38,199 bases of DNA, taken from the IMG/VR virus record IMGVR_UViG_3300028045_000004, positions 1-38,199 of that record. The stretch is one strand, 5' to 3'. Shown one piece after another: positions 1 through 7,573 of the stretch. The stretch comes from a virus. The stretch's first letter is position 1. Every line of letters begins with the position of its first letter. Both the position numbers and the translations under genes were made by a program. Below the pieces are notes generated by a model, which worked only from the letters and a program-made list of their open reading frames with translations, had not been told where the DNA came from and did not search any database.

Positions 1-115
1 ATTTTGTCAATATTTATCAGAGTTCCGTCTGTTAGGCGTATGTTTCCGGCTTGCGGTTCTAAGCAACTCATTATTTACCGTCCTATAAAATATTTTTCTT
101 CAAGCGAAGCCATTA
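1..115. repeat. Left copy of the 115-bp terminal direct repeat
   Basis: Identical to the last 115 bases of the window (38085-38199). The repeat lies inside a continuous minus-strand operon: its left part covers the 3' end of the SGNH fibre gene and a 28-codon ORF completed at the other end of the window. This fits an assembly overlap of a circular or circularly permuted genome better than a genuine short terminal repeat, but sequence alone cannot decide. Confidence 0.95.
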
Positions 116-1862
116 TTTCATAGCCAGTATCATTCGGGTGTACATAATCATCCATATCATTAACCAACCAGTCTGGGTAATTGTTAATGATATAAGTCAT
201 CGTATCAATGCACCCCATCGAATTATTATTTGCATATTGTCTAGTCGTATATGCCTTCAATTCTATCGTGTAAGCGTTTCCTTTTGAGGGGTCTGTATCT
301 TCATCTCTAGGGTTTTGTGTTGTGAATACGAGGAGCGTGTTACTTAAAATACTATTTAAATCAGTAACAAATGCTTCAATATCAGAGTAAAACAATTCGT
401 AAATTCTTACACCCGAATTATGCCCAAAATTAATTATCATAGTTTGGAAACTATCGGGTACAGTGGCTAGTTTTATTTTTGTTATGTCCATGTTGGTATA
501 TTTCATACCAGAAATAGACCCGTTGTAAAAAATTAATACAGGAACCGATCCGACAAATTCAAATGAATCTGAACTATCACCCAATACCCATTTTTCAATG
601 TTAACAGGAACGGAAACAATCTCACCACCTATACCATTATAAACGATGAATTTATGAACAATACATTGGTCCGTATTTGCAACGTCCTGATTAATGCCAT
701 GTATCTCCCACGGGGCGTTAACATGTCTTTCTAATGTTGTGGTTGCTAAACCGGTCTTAGTGTCAGATAGCACCCAAGTTAACCCTAAGTCTGTGCTTTT
801 ATATAATTTTACAGTGTATCCACCTGCACCATCATCAACATCAATATCTAGTCTAAGGTGATGTACATCGGTTAAAATTGATGTTGTTAAAAACCCACTA
901 AATGTTTCACTCTGAAGAGCCACACCATCGCTCCACTCTAAAATCAAATCGCCTGTAGTGGCCTCGGCGACAACATTAAAGCTTTGTCTAGTAATATTGC
1001 CCAATGTCCATTTTGAACAAGGTCTAGCGTTGACACTTTTATCATAATCACTAAACATGAATTCTATACTTAAATCAGCACTATCCCATTCCCCATCATC
1101 AACTAACAGTGGGCATTTGAGCGTACCATTACTTTTAAGGCCTCGAATATCTTGGTGGTTTGCGGGGGCATTATATATTTGCGTCCGTGACCATTTAGGA
1201 GTACTGGTATCGTCATAGTCGTTGTATTCAACCATTACATTCTTATCTGAAAAATACGATCCTAATTTAGTGACTAATTGTCCTATTTGGCTGGTATCGC
1301 TTTCACCTGTGCTATCACCTAATGATGACATAACAGAATTTCTCCCAGCCAACAAATTATTAATTGGAGACTGACCTATAAATCTATTTGCAAAATATTT
1401 AGCGCCAACATCACTTATCAGATTACCAGTATTGATGCCACCCTCGTAAACCTTTGGAGCAGTACCGTCTTTCTGAAGTTCTACATAGTTTGCATTGCCT
1501 ACGTCTCCAACTTTTTCATCTTGTGCAAGATCTTCATTAATTGTTAGTTTAGAATCTAAAGCAGTTTGTTGAGCGGTTGAAACGGGCTTATTTACATCAC
1601 TAGTATTATCAACCTGATCAAGTCCAACGTCTGAACTATCAAGAGTAACGACACCAGTTTTGCCCGCAACGCTTGTTACAGAGGCGGCAGAGTGATCATA
1701 TGCCAATGAATTCCAAGCAGTTACACCATCACCAATCTTTCTTTTAACTTCGGTAGTATTAAGCCCGTCTGTTTCAATACCTATCTCACCCTCTGATAGT
1801 ATAGGGTTCGCACTTGTCCAGTTTGCCGATGTATCTCTTCTAAGTTGTATTCTATTGGCCAT
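75..1862 (-). CDS. Tail fibre with SGNH esterase and lectin-like insert
   Basis: A 595-residue tail-fibre protein. Residues 1-60 are the common fibre start with an RRDTSANW motif and a KIGDGVTAWNSL motif; residues 64-106 resemble the fibre linker (VAGKTGVVTL, DVGLDQVDNTSD). The rest carries split SGNH-hydrolase signatures: GDS with Ser184, a possible block-II Gly near 452, GHNSG with Asn482, and DDYVHPN with Asp572 and His575. Residues about 250-430 look like a concanavalin/LamG-type beta domain inserted between blocks I and II. It probably deacylates a host surface glycan during adsorption. The start overlaps the upstream stop as TAATG. Its place between the tail-completion gene and the tail-tube gene is unusual for a fibre. 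SGNH assignment is motif-based; substrate unknown. Confidence 0.82.
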   Translation of the reverse strand: MANRIQLRRDTSANWTSANPILSEGEIGIETDGLNTTEVKRKIGDGVTAWNSLAYDHSAASVTSVAGKTGVVTLDSSDVGLDQVDNTSDVNKPVSTAQQTALDSKLTINEDLAQDEKVGDVGNANYVELQKDGTAPKVYEGGINTGNLISDVGAKYFANRFIGQSPINNLLAGRNSVMSSLGDSTGESDTSQIGQLVTKLGSYFSDKNVMVEYNDYDDTSTPKWSRTQIYNAPANHQDIRGLKSNGTLKCPLLVDDGEWDSADLSIEFMFSDYDKSVNARPCSKWTLGNITRQSFNVVAEATTGDLILEWSDGVALQSETFSGFLTTSILTDVHHLRLDIDVDDGAGGYTVKLYKSTDLGLTWVLSDTKTGLATTTLERHVNAPWEIHGINQDVANTDQCIVHKFIVYNGIGGEIVSVPVNIEKWVLGDSSDSFEFVGSVPVLIFYNGSISGMKYTNMDITKIKLATVPDSFQTMIINFGHNSGVRIYELFYSDIEAFVTDLNSILSNTLLVFTTQNPRDEDTDPSKGNAYTIELKAYTTRQYANNNSMGCIDTMTYIINNYPDWLVNDMDDYVHPNDTGYEIMASLEEKYFIGR

Positions 1863-2422
1863 TAAGCGCCACCTCCATCAATAGCTAATTCAGGATCGAA
1901 TATTTCCGAAGCTTCACCGCCATCTATTGTACTTTCAAATGTTAGCTCTGAGTCGCCACCGTCAATATTGCCTATGTAACCCGTATAAATCTCTAACTCT
2001 CTATATTTAATAGTGGTGTTTATATTTATACCACCGTAAACACTCGAATGATCATTTGTATTTGCCAACTGTGCAACATAGTTATCTATCATTACCCAGT
2101 CGCACCAATCGTTTGTATTTCTATTTTTATAAATTATGTTCTTTAATTTTCTAAGTTCTATGTCTGAATCTTGCTCTAAATTATCACGGCCAGTATTCAG
2201 CACTACGTTTAAATCAATTCCAGCGTTTTGAATAAGGAAGTTTATAGGGCTTCCATCGTTGTCAATTTCTTCTATCTGCCTACCCAAGCAGATAACTGGG
2301 AATTTGCTCGAATCTAGTCTCGTAATTTTCTTTTCATCAAACTCTTGTATATCATAAACAGTGTAACCACCTGTAGTAAACAGGTCTTTCATCACATCCA
2401 TTACTTGATACAGGCTAGGCAT
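1862..2422 (-). CDS. Putative tail terminator / tail completion protein
   Basis: A 186-residue protein in the slot normally held by the tail terminator, after the HK97 gp10-like gene and before the tail genes. The N-terminal half (residues 1-140) has the mixed alpha/beta look of gpU/minor-tail completion proteins, but I see no diagnostic motif. The C-terminal 45 residues are acidic and contain three spaced IDGG units (IDGGDSE, IDGGEASE, IDGGGA), a repeat tail not expected in this family. Start and stop overlap the neighbours as TAATG. The function is inferred mainly from gene order. Confidence 0.5.
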   Translation of the reverse strand: MPSLYQVMDVMKDLFTTGGYTVYDIQEFDEKKITRLDSSKFPVICLGRQIEEIDNDGSPINFLIQNAGIDLNVVLNTGRDNLEQDSDIELRKLKNIIYKNRNTNDWCDWVMIDNYVAQLANTNDHSSVYGGININTTIKYRELEIYTGYIGNIDGGDSELTFESTIDGGEASEIFDPELAIDGGGA

Positions 2423-2847
2423 TATCTACGACCAAACGTTCCGACACATGGACTATCTGTACCTTTATCGGTATCGAAAAAAGCGTTCTCATCTAATTGA
2501 GTGAGCCATTTATTTAAACACTCTTTTGCGTTCTTTAATTTGTCACGGTATTTATCAATCAATACTTCTTGTGTCTCATAAGGTGCTCTTGCATCGTCAA
2601 TAAGATTCCGAAATATGAGAGTTTCAACATAACAAACGAGAACTTTCTTTACTTGATATATAGGTGGGCTTGCAAGATCTGCATCTAGTGGGTCAATTGC
2701 GAAATCACGTAACAATTTGCCGTAATATTGGTCACCCTCATACAAATAAACGTTATCGCCTGACACTTCCCAATCAGCACCATCTTGTTTAACTGCATCC
2801 TTAGAATCTTTATCAGTAAAATCAATAGGTTGTAGTATAGTTGCCAT
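2422..2847 (-). CDS. Putative head-tail connector protein
   Basis: A 141-residue soluble protein between the HK97 gp10-like gene and the putative tail terminator, overlapping both by TAATG junctions. The C-terminal half is mostly helical and Lys/Asp-rich (YRDKLKNAKECLNKWL). No catalytic motif, signal peptide or membrane segment is visible. Position and size fit a head-completion or connector (neck) protein. I do not recognise a family from sequence alone. Confidence 0.45.
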   Translation of the reverse strand: MATILQPIDFTDKDSKDAVKQDGADWEVSGDNVYLYEGDQYYGKLLRDFAIDPLDADLASPPIYQVKKVLVCYVETLIFRNLIDDARAPYETQEVLIDKYRDKLKNAKECLNKWLTQLDENAFFDTDKGTDSPCVGTFGRR

Positions 2848-3320
2848 TAAATAAAGTCCTCTATCTGTTCTGTAAGATCATCTGCAAATTGTTTACTAAA
2901 TACGTTCTTTCTTTTTTTCCACGCTCTGAATATAAACGGGTTGCCTTTATATCCGGGATGCATAACCTGTTTAGGCAAGCCGAACTTTCCAGTTACATGG
3001 GCATAAAATATACCATTACCATAAAGAGCTTTCTTATTCTTTGGCGCTATAGGGTGCGGCCTTGACCCTTCATACAATGGCTCAATGTACGGTATATCTT
3101 TCTTATCAACAAATATAGAGCTTTTAAGCCCTTTAGATACCGCCTGAGTCGCATTAACTGTTGCGCCTGTAGGATTCTTAAACCCTGCATTCTTTGTTGC
3201 ATAACTAGCTAAACTCTCCGTAGCATTAGCAAGCGAATTACTCGAAGCTCTAATAAGCAACGATTTATCTTGTAACCTATCTACAAGACGCTCTAACTCT
3301 GATACTTCAATACTAGGCAT
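2847..3320 (-). CDS. HK97 gp10-like head-tail joining protein
   Basis: A 157-residue protein with the layout of HK97-gp10-type neck proteins: a helical N-terminus (residues 1-50), a central stretch around GSRPHPIAPKNKKAL, then HPGYKGNPFIFRAW and a helical C-terminus. The pair 'SRPHPI' and 'HPG..GNPF..RA' is characteristic of this family, which acts at the head-tail interface during morphogenesis. It overlaps the upstream 71-residue gene by 8 bp and the downstream gene by TAATG. Confidence 0.75.
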   Translation of the reverse strand: MPSIEVSELERLVDRLQDKSLLIRASSNSLANATESLASYATKNAGFKNPTGATVNATQAVSKGLKSSIFVDKKDIPYIEPLYEGSRPHPIAPKNKKALYGNGIFYAHVTGKFGLPKQVMHPGYKGNPFIFRAWKKRKNVFSKQFADDLTEQIEDFI

Positions 3321-3528
3321 CTTCTTTAGTTTCAGGTTCTACAACTTTAGGCTTTCTGCCTCTTTTCTTTGGCTCTTCTTGACCCTTAAACTTAGGACAG
3401 TCTTCAGCACTCTTTTCTTCGCCCTGAAAACGATCATCAATAATCTTTGCTTTAGCCTTAATAGATTCAGACTTAACATTAATGTCGTAATGCTTATGTG
3501 TAGGGAATTTTAAATACCAAACTTTCAT
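3313..3528 (-). CDS. Small basic/acidic head-region protein
   Basis: A 71-residue protein whose first third is beta-like (KVWYLKFPTHKHYDI) and whose last third is highly charged, with a KKRGRKPK patch followed by an acidic tail. It lies directly after the capsid gene and its terminator. Comparable short proteins are common between capsid and connector genes, where they are decoration or head-completion candidates. The AT-hook-like GRKPK patch could contact DNA or simply be a linker. Function not recognised. Confidence 0.5.
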   Translation of the reverse strand: MKVWYLKFPTHKHYDINVKSESIKAKAKIIDDRFQGEEKSAEDCPKFKGQEEPKKRGRKPKVVEPETKEDA

Positions 3529-3540
3529 TATATACCTTTA

Positions 3541-3580
3541 GAAAAAAAAGCCCTCCCCCAAGGAGATAAGAGAGAGGGCT
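3541..3580 (-). terminator. Rho-independent terminator after the capsid gene
   Basis: AGCCCTC (3549-3555) pairs with GAGGGCT (3574-3580) across an 18-nt loop. Read on the minus strand, the stem is followed immediately by a run of eight T residues (3549 down to 3542). It begins 6 bp after the capsid stop. It would cap capsid-rich transcripts, with connector and tail genes expressed by read-through or another promoter. Confidence 0.9.
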
Positions 3581-3585
3581 ATTTA

Positions 3586-4545
3586 TTATGATTGGTCTGC
3601 GATAAGAACAACACCACCTGTGTGTTTGTCATTACTTACGTATTTATCCCAGTTTGTGCCAGTTGCAAGTTCTGCATCAGTAGGCGATTTACCGCCGTTT
3701 GTTACATCCCACGCATAACCTTTAACATTTACTCCAAAAGTATAATCCGTGTGAGAAATAAGCTCTGCACGATCCTTAGTAACATCTTCGCCCATTGTAT
3801 TAACAATATCAGAACCGTTATTAATTACTATGCCACCAGTTGTAAGCCCAAGTACACGATAATCAGTTGTTGCGTTTGTGAGTGCCGGAGCATCAGTAAC
3901 AACTGATATTTTACCCTGTACATCGATTACACGAACATTGCCAGCAGTGAAAAGAGTTGCTGTATTAACAAGAGCTTCATTAATCAATTGGTGATAAACA
4001 ATACCGTTCATGATGTTGGCAACAATTTGTTGTGATGCATCGCCAAATTTAGCGTATGTATCGTTGAGTGCGACCTGAGTTACAACCGCATTAGTTCCGG
4101 CAGTAATATCATTTGTTACACCAGCGTTATTTGCAAATGCCGCAGTAGCGGAAGCGATACCACTATTAAGCATATCTTGAAAGATACCTTCAGATACGCC
4201 ACGTGAAATTACCTCAATCCCTTCAGCAGGATTTTTCAATAGGTAGGTCATTTGAGCTGGCTCGAAAGCCATTTTAAAAGCACCTGCAACTTTAACGCCA
4301 ACACCTTCAATTTGCGCTAGGTCAGTAGCCGCTTTAGCGCCATTTGCCGCATATCGATCGACTCTATATTTTGAACTTTCAAAAGATGAATAGATTGCGT
4401 TTTTTATAAAATCGCCCTCAAACCCATCCATAGACATCTGAATAGCGCCATTAGATGCGCCATTAAAAGCTTCTAGCATTTGTGGGATAGTTTCGAGAAC
4501 GCTAGACTGAATCTCTCTACTATATACTTTCATATCTGATAACAT
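3586..4545 (-). CDS. Major capsid protein
   Basis: A 319-residue protein directly after the scaffold gene and followed by a strong terminator, the usual setting of the most abundant virion protein. Sequence features are an alpha-helical N-terminal arm (residues 1-45), a central Ala/Asn-rich stretch (about 125-200) and a beta-rich C-terminus ending in GGVVLIADQS. Start: ATG at 4545 with a GAGG ribosome-binding site 8 nt upstream. There is no separate protease domain; scaffold is made from its own gene. Assignment rests on context, size and composition. Confidence 0.8.
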   Translation of the reverse strand: MLSDMKVYSREIQSSVLETIPQMLEAFNGASNGAIQMSMDGFEGDFIKNAIYSSFESSKYRVDRYAANGAKAATDLAQIEGVGVKVAGAFKMAFEPAQMTYLLKNPAEGIEVISRGVSEGIFQDMLNSGIASATAAFANNAGVTNDITAGTNAVVTQVALNDTYAKFGDASQQIVANIMNGIVYHQLINEALVNTATLFTAGNVRVIDVQGKISVVTDAPALTNATTDYRVLGLTTGGIVINNGSDIVNTMGEDVTKDRAELISHTDYTFGVNVKGYAWDVTNGGKSPTDAELATGTNWDKYVSNDKHTGGVVLIADQS

Positions 4546-4561
4546 TGTATTACCTCTTTAA

Positions 4562-5254
4562 TTAAACAATTCCTTGAGCTTCTAGTCTCGCATGTATTGC
4601 CGCAGTACGTCCTTTAACGTCCTTTGGGTCAGTGTTGCGTAGGCTTGAACCTTCATTATAATTATTAGCACTAGGATTGCTCCCAGAGCCAGCTTTATGT
4701 ACAGAAGCAGTTAGGTATGGATTGTTTTCTGCGATTGTTTTTGCAAAATCTGATAAGTTTGTGTCTTCACCAATCTGGCTCATGTGTGCATTCATTGCTA
4801 AATCTTGTGCATTAGGGTCTTTAATATTGCTTGCTGTTAGCGCACTCCTAAAGCTATCCTTTAATACTCCAAGCTTATTTTTAGCTTCAGCTTGCTCCCA
4901 TTTACTAGTGATTTCATTCATTTTACCAGTTAAATCGGCTAATTGCTCTGTAGCATTAGCCGCTTCAAGTTCTTTGCTAGATGCACCCTTAGTCAAAGAG
5001 TCAATCTTTGTTTGGTATGTTTGCAGTGTTTCCCCAGCTTTTGAAATAAGGTCATCAGTAGGAATGTCTTTGTCAAGCCCTAAAAGTTCAGCCATTGTAT
5101 GCTTTACCCCTTTAAACTTTTTAACTTCACCTACTGCACTTTCTTTATTATCAATTAAGGCTCTCGCCTGAGACTCTATCTCAGTCAATGCGGATACCAG
5201 ACCCTCATTATCTTTTACCTGTTCTTTGATTTCGCTGAATTTACTTAAATCCAT
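4562..5254 (-). CDS. Capsid scaffolding protein
   Basis: A 230-residue, strongly helical, charged protein immediately upstream of the capsid gene. Long heptad-like stretches (residues 60-140) suggest a coiled coil, and the C-terminus is loose and polar (GSGSNPSANNYNEGSS), typical of minor scaffold proteins. The chosen ATG at 5254 has AAGGAAG 5 nt upstream. The same frame stays open to 5308, but that extension has no ribosome-binding site. It should direct procapsid assembly and then leave the head. Confidence 0.75.
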   Translation of the reverse strand: MDLSKFSEIKEQVKDNEGLVSALTEIESQARALIDNKESAVGEVKKFKGVKHTMAELLGLDKDIPTDDLISKAGETLQTYQTKIDSLTKGASSKELEAANATEQLADLTGKMNEITSKWEQAEAKNKLGVLKDSFRSALTASNIKDPNAQDLAMNAHMSQIGEDTNLSDFAKTIAENNPYLTASVHKAGSGSNPSANNYNEGSSLRNTDPKDVKGRTAAIHARLEAQGIV

Positions 5255-5349
5255 TTTACTTCCTTTTATTTGATTGACATCTAGTCTATTAGGTGCATCA
5301 AGCCCCATGTAATGAATTTAGAAACGTGAAAATTATCGTTTTACATTGA

Positions 5350-5377
5350 TTGCAAAAGTTATACATGTGATTAAAAT
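5350..5377 (+). promoter_or_regulatory. Candidate sigma70 promoter for the plus-strand island
   Basis: TTGCAA (5350-5355), a 16-bp spacer, and TAAAAT (5372-5377) in a very AT-rich 165-bp gap between divergent genes. Transcription would start near 5384, leaving a short leader before the ATG at 5421. The match is moderate; a second hexamer pair (TTGTAT, 18 bp, TATAAT at 5418-5423) overlaps the start codon and is less useful for that gene. Confidence 0.35.
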
Positions 5378-5420
5378 TATTTACTATATTAATTGTATAT
5401 AAATGTAGTTTAGGTGTATA

Positions 5421-5558
5421 ATGGGTAATATAAATGTAACGGGTCACGCTAAAGAGAAATTAGACTCACTAAAAAAACATGAAAACAGGACGGCCTCTAA
5501 CATGGTTGAAACTTTAATCATAAGAGCTTATAATGCGCTTAAATCGGTCGGCAAATAA
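5421..5558 (+). CDS. Ribbon-helix-helix (Arc/MetJ-like) regulator
   Basis: A 45-residue protein with a ribbon-helix-helix pattern: a short beta strand (NINVTGHA), helix A (KEKLDSLKKH), a turn (ENRTAS) and helix B (NMVETLIIRAYNALK). Such proteins bind DNA as dimers and act as repressors or antitoxins. It is the first gene of a plus-strand island inside the minus-strand head module. The stop overlaps the next start as TAATG; an AGGT lies 5 nt before the ATG. No obvious toxin follows, so a regulator of the island itself is the simplest reading. Confidence 0.65.
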   Translation: MGNINVTGHAKEKLDSLKKHENRTASNMVETLIIRAYNALKSVGK

Positions 5559-5737
5559 TGGCCATATACGATTTCAGGTGTCACGAATGCGATACCATAA
5601 AAGAGTTCTCACTTTCAATGGCTAAATTCGATGAAGAACGTAAAAATGTTATCTGTTGCGGAAAGGTGATGGATAGATATTTTGATAACGATAACTTACC
5701 CGGAATCAGAACTGATTCTAGCCCTAATAGAGCTTAA
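5558..5737 (+). CDS. FmdB-like zinc-ribbon protein
   Basis: A 59-residue protein starting MAIYDFRCHECD, like the FmdB-type regulatory zinc ribbon. Cys8 and Cys11 form the first knuckle and Cys33/Cys34 the second, the latter as adjacent CC instead of the usual CxxC. The tail is short and polar. It is translationally coupled to the ribbon-helix-helix gene. Family members are small nucleic-acid- or protein-binding modules; a specific role here is not known. Confidence 0.6.
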   Translation: MAIYDFRCHECDTIKEFSLSMAKFDEERKNVICCGKVMDRYFDNDNLPGIRTDSSPNRA

Positions 5738-5749
5738 GGAGCGTGAATA

Positions 5750-5947
5750 GTGGTAAAAGATATGAATGATTTTATAATAACAAGTCTAAATGACGCAAAA
5801 CAACATATTGGATTTATAGAGAATGATATCATAAAAGAGATAACGCTCTCTCTAATTGACGCATGCTTTGAATCGCTAAAAGATGAAAAGCCTAATTATG
5901 AACTAATAAATACATGGATGTGCGCAATAGGCGAGGCGTTTAAATGA
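5750..5947 (+). CDS. Small helical protein, unknown function
   Basis: A 65-residue protein, predicted almost entirely helical (FIITSLNDAKQHIGFIEND, then DACFESLKD, then LINTWMCAIGEAFK). The GTG at 5750 is preferred because AAGGAG lies 8 nt upstream; an in-frame ATG at 5762 is the alternative. The stop overlaps a short downstream ORF by ATGA. No family recognised. Confidence 0.55.
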   Translation: MVKDMNDFIITSLNDAKQHIGFIENDIIKEITLSLIDACFESLKDEKPNYELINTWMCAIGEAFK

Positions 5948-5994
5948 ACGACTACAAAAGCATCAACCATATATGGGGTGAGGTATGGATATAG
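5944..5994 (+). CDS. 16-codon linking ORF
   Basis: ATG at 5944 overlaps the previous stop (ATGA), and the frame closes at TAG 5994, ten bases into the next gene. Its interior contains GGGGTGAGGT, the ribosome-binding site for the membrane protein at 5985. It may be a coupling mini-ORF or chance. Confidence 0.25.
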   Translation: MNDYKSINHIWGEVWI

Positions 5995-6152
5995 TATTTT
6001 TAAAAACAGCTTTTTTATTTTTATTTCTGTTTGTATTGGGGGCTTTTATTCTTAATACGAAATACAGCAGTGATTTTATAGAGAGCTTATCTATAGGTTG
6101 TTTACTTATAGGGTTTACATTTTTTATGACATTTATTTTTACATACTTTTAA
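5985..6152 (+). CDS. Small two-helix membrane protein
   Basis: A 55-residue, very hydrophobic protein with two membrane segments (about residues 5-23 and 37-54) joined by a short polar loop (NTKYSSDFIES). GAGGT precedes the ATG by only one base (5981-5984), so initiation may depend on coupling. Lying in an accessory island, it could be a small envelope-acting protein such as a superinfection-exclusion factor, but no family is recognised. Confidence 0.5.
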   Translation: MDIVFLKTAFLFLFLFVLGAFILNTKYSSDFIESLSIGCLLIGFTFFMTFIFTYF

Positions 6153-6272
6153 CCTGACTAGTTATAAGTATCGATTCGTGTATAGGTCGTGCATGAATCT
6201 TAAGGTCAGGCCCGTTCACATGGAAGGTGTGGTGTGTATGCATGGTGGCGTTTGTGGAGTAATTACCCTTAT

Positions 6273-6297
6273 ATCGGTTCGAATCCGAGAGTGCACT
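6273..6297 (+). other. tRNA-like T-arm and acceptor remnant
   Basis: The stretch contains a T-arm signature: TCGG, the loop TTCGAAT, then CCGA, followed by AGTGCAC as a possible 3' acceptor strand. A partly matching 5' strand (GTGTGGT, 6227-6233) sits at the right distance for a 71-nt tRNA, but no acceptable D-arm or anticodon arm forms between them. It looks like a decayed or partial tRNA, or the tRNA-derived part of an attachment site. Confidence 0.35.
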
Positions 6298-6318
6298 TAA
6301 CTTAATGGGAGTATTGGT

Positions 6319-6537
6319 ATGGAGATAAAGTATAAATGTAATTGCGGTTGGATAGGTGCTGAATCAGAAATGGGTGCGGATTATTATTTTACTGAATATG
6401 ATGAGATATGGTCAAACTGGATATGTCCTAGTTGTAAAGAGTGGCATAGCTTAGATGATTATGACATAATGAGCAACATAGAAAATTTACATAATGAAAA
6501 ACTCAACTCTTCGGATAATCCCGATACAAATCATTAG
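6319..6537 (+). CDS. Zinc-ribbon protein, unknown function
   Basis: A 72-residue acidic protein with a clear zinc-ribbon pattern: CNCGWIG near the start (Cys7, Cys9) and CPSCKEWH (Cys36, Cys39). GGGAG lies 9 nt before the ATG. Its last 35 bases overlap the 3' end of the gp7-like head gene tail to tail, so its end and that of the minus-strand gene share DNA. It closes the plus-strand island. Function unknown. Confidence 0.6.
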   Translation: MEIKYKCNCGWIGAESEMGADYYFTEYDEIWSNWICPSCKEWHSLDDYDIMSNIENLHNEKLNSSDNPDTNH

Positions 6538-7573
6538 TGCGCAAATTAACAGGGGCCTGAGGATCAATATAGGTCTTTGGCTGGCCTAATCTCTCAGCTT
6601 TTGCGTTTAATTTATTGATCTCTGTTTGTAGTCTACTCTTATAAGTATCATTAGACCATTTCTTAGGTCTTTTAATTGTGCGCTTATACTCCGCTCTGCA
6701 TGAGCAATGTGGATGATGAGTACTGATAGTTGCATTCTCAACAGGGACAAACCCTAGACTCTCAGTAGCTACACAATAAGGGCAGGGTGCGTTTCCTTGA
6801 GTTACATTCTTTACTAGTTGAGTATCTTCATCCTGCATAGCCACATGATTACGAGTAACGGCCATTGCTCTTACAGTCTCAGACCTTGCAACCATATTTG
6901 CGTAATACTTTGTACGTCTCTCCATGGCAAAAAACGTTTGTTTGTCTACATTTTTGCCTACTTCAATAGCATCAATCAATCTAAGATAATCAGCACGCAA
7001 ACCAGCGGTTTTAATTCGTTTAGCCTGATTCTTTACGGCTGTAATCTGTTTTGCAGTGACACCAGCTTTTTTAAGATCATCAATATATTTAGGTAATTCA
7101 CGAGTAAACCCCTGTAACGTGTCATCACCAATATTGCCGACTATCTGAGCTATTGTTTTTCCCTGTTTTAACGACTGCTTAAGTATCTTTCTTTGATCTC
7201 TTACAATTAGTATGCTGTTGTTTCTAATTCGTGTAGATAGCTTTATTTTATCCTTAAACAGAGACTTACCCCAGAGGTAATCAGCCAAAGCTTGTTTAGT
7301 TGGTGCAGGTTGATTTTTCAAATATGATGATTCAACAATAACACGAACAGTTGAACTTTTCCACTTCTCTATGAAATTTGTACTTAACAACGCCTTGTCA
7401 TACTCTTTCATTAGTTTGTTTTGCGCTTCTCTAAGCCCCATTTTGTTATCTGGTATTAACTTAATCAATGTATCATTGACCTGATTATACAACTCAAGAA
7501 CCAAAGCACTAGTTTTGGCGTCATAATTCTTGAGATTCTTAAATGCTTTGGGGTAACTTAGGTCTTCTGCCAT
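6503..7573 (-). CDS. SPP1 gp7 / Mu F-like head morphogenesis protein
   Basis: A 356-residue minor head protein. The C-terminal third carries the Mu F/SPP1 gp7 domain: ARSETVRAMAVTRNH around residues 232-246, then GNAPCPYCVATESLGFVPV and HPHCSCRAEY, with paired cysteines and histidines in the usual places. Proteins of this family bind portal and enter the procapsid. The N-terminal two thirds are helical and basic. It follows portal with a TAATG overlap. Its 3' end overlaps the plus-strand zinc-ribbon gene by 35 bp. Confidence 0.88.
   Translation of the reverse strand: MAEDLSYPKAFKNLKNYDAKTSALVLELYNQVNDTLIKLIPDNKMGLREAQNKLMKEYDKALLSTNFIEKWKSSTVRVIVESSYLKNQPAPTKQALADYLWGKSLFKDKIKLSTRIRNNSILIVRDQRKILKQSLKQGKTIAQIVGNIGDDTLQGFTRELPKYIDDLKKAGVTAKQITAVKNQAKRIKTAGLRADYLRLIDAIEVGKNVDKQTFFAMERRTKYYANMVARSETVRAMAVTRNHVAMQDEDTQLVKNVTQGNAPCPYCVATESLGFVPVENATISTHHPHCSCRAEYKRTIKRPKKWSNDTYKSRLQTEINKLNAKAERLGQPKTYIDPQAPVNLRTNDLYRDYPKS

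Noticed and set aside
1-115. A genuine short terminal repeat as in T7-like genomes
   Set aside because: It lies inside continuous coding sequence of one operon and is shorter than usual terminal repeats; an assembly overlap of a circular molecule is simpler.
5418-5423. TATAAT as the -10 box of the plus-strand island
   Set aside because: It overlaps the ATG of the first gene, so transcripts from it would lack that start codon; the upstream pair at 5350-5377 is favoured.
6227-6297. A complete functional tRNA gene
   Set aside because: Acceptor and T arm fit, but no D arm or anticodon arm with an anticodon loop can be formed; reported only as a remnant.
6193-6300. A 35-codon plus-strand frame across the tRNA-like region
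   Set aside because: No ribosome-binding site and it overlaps the T-arm-like sequence; unusual Gly/Val/Cys composition.
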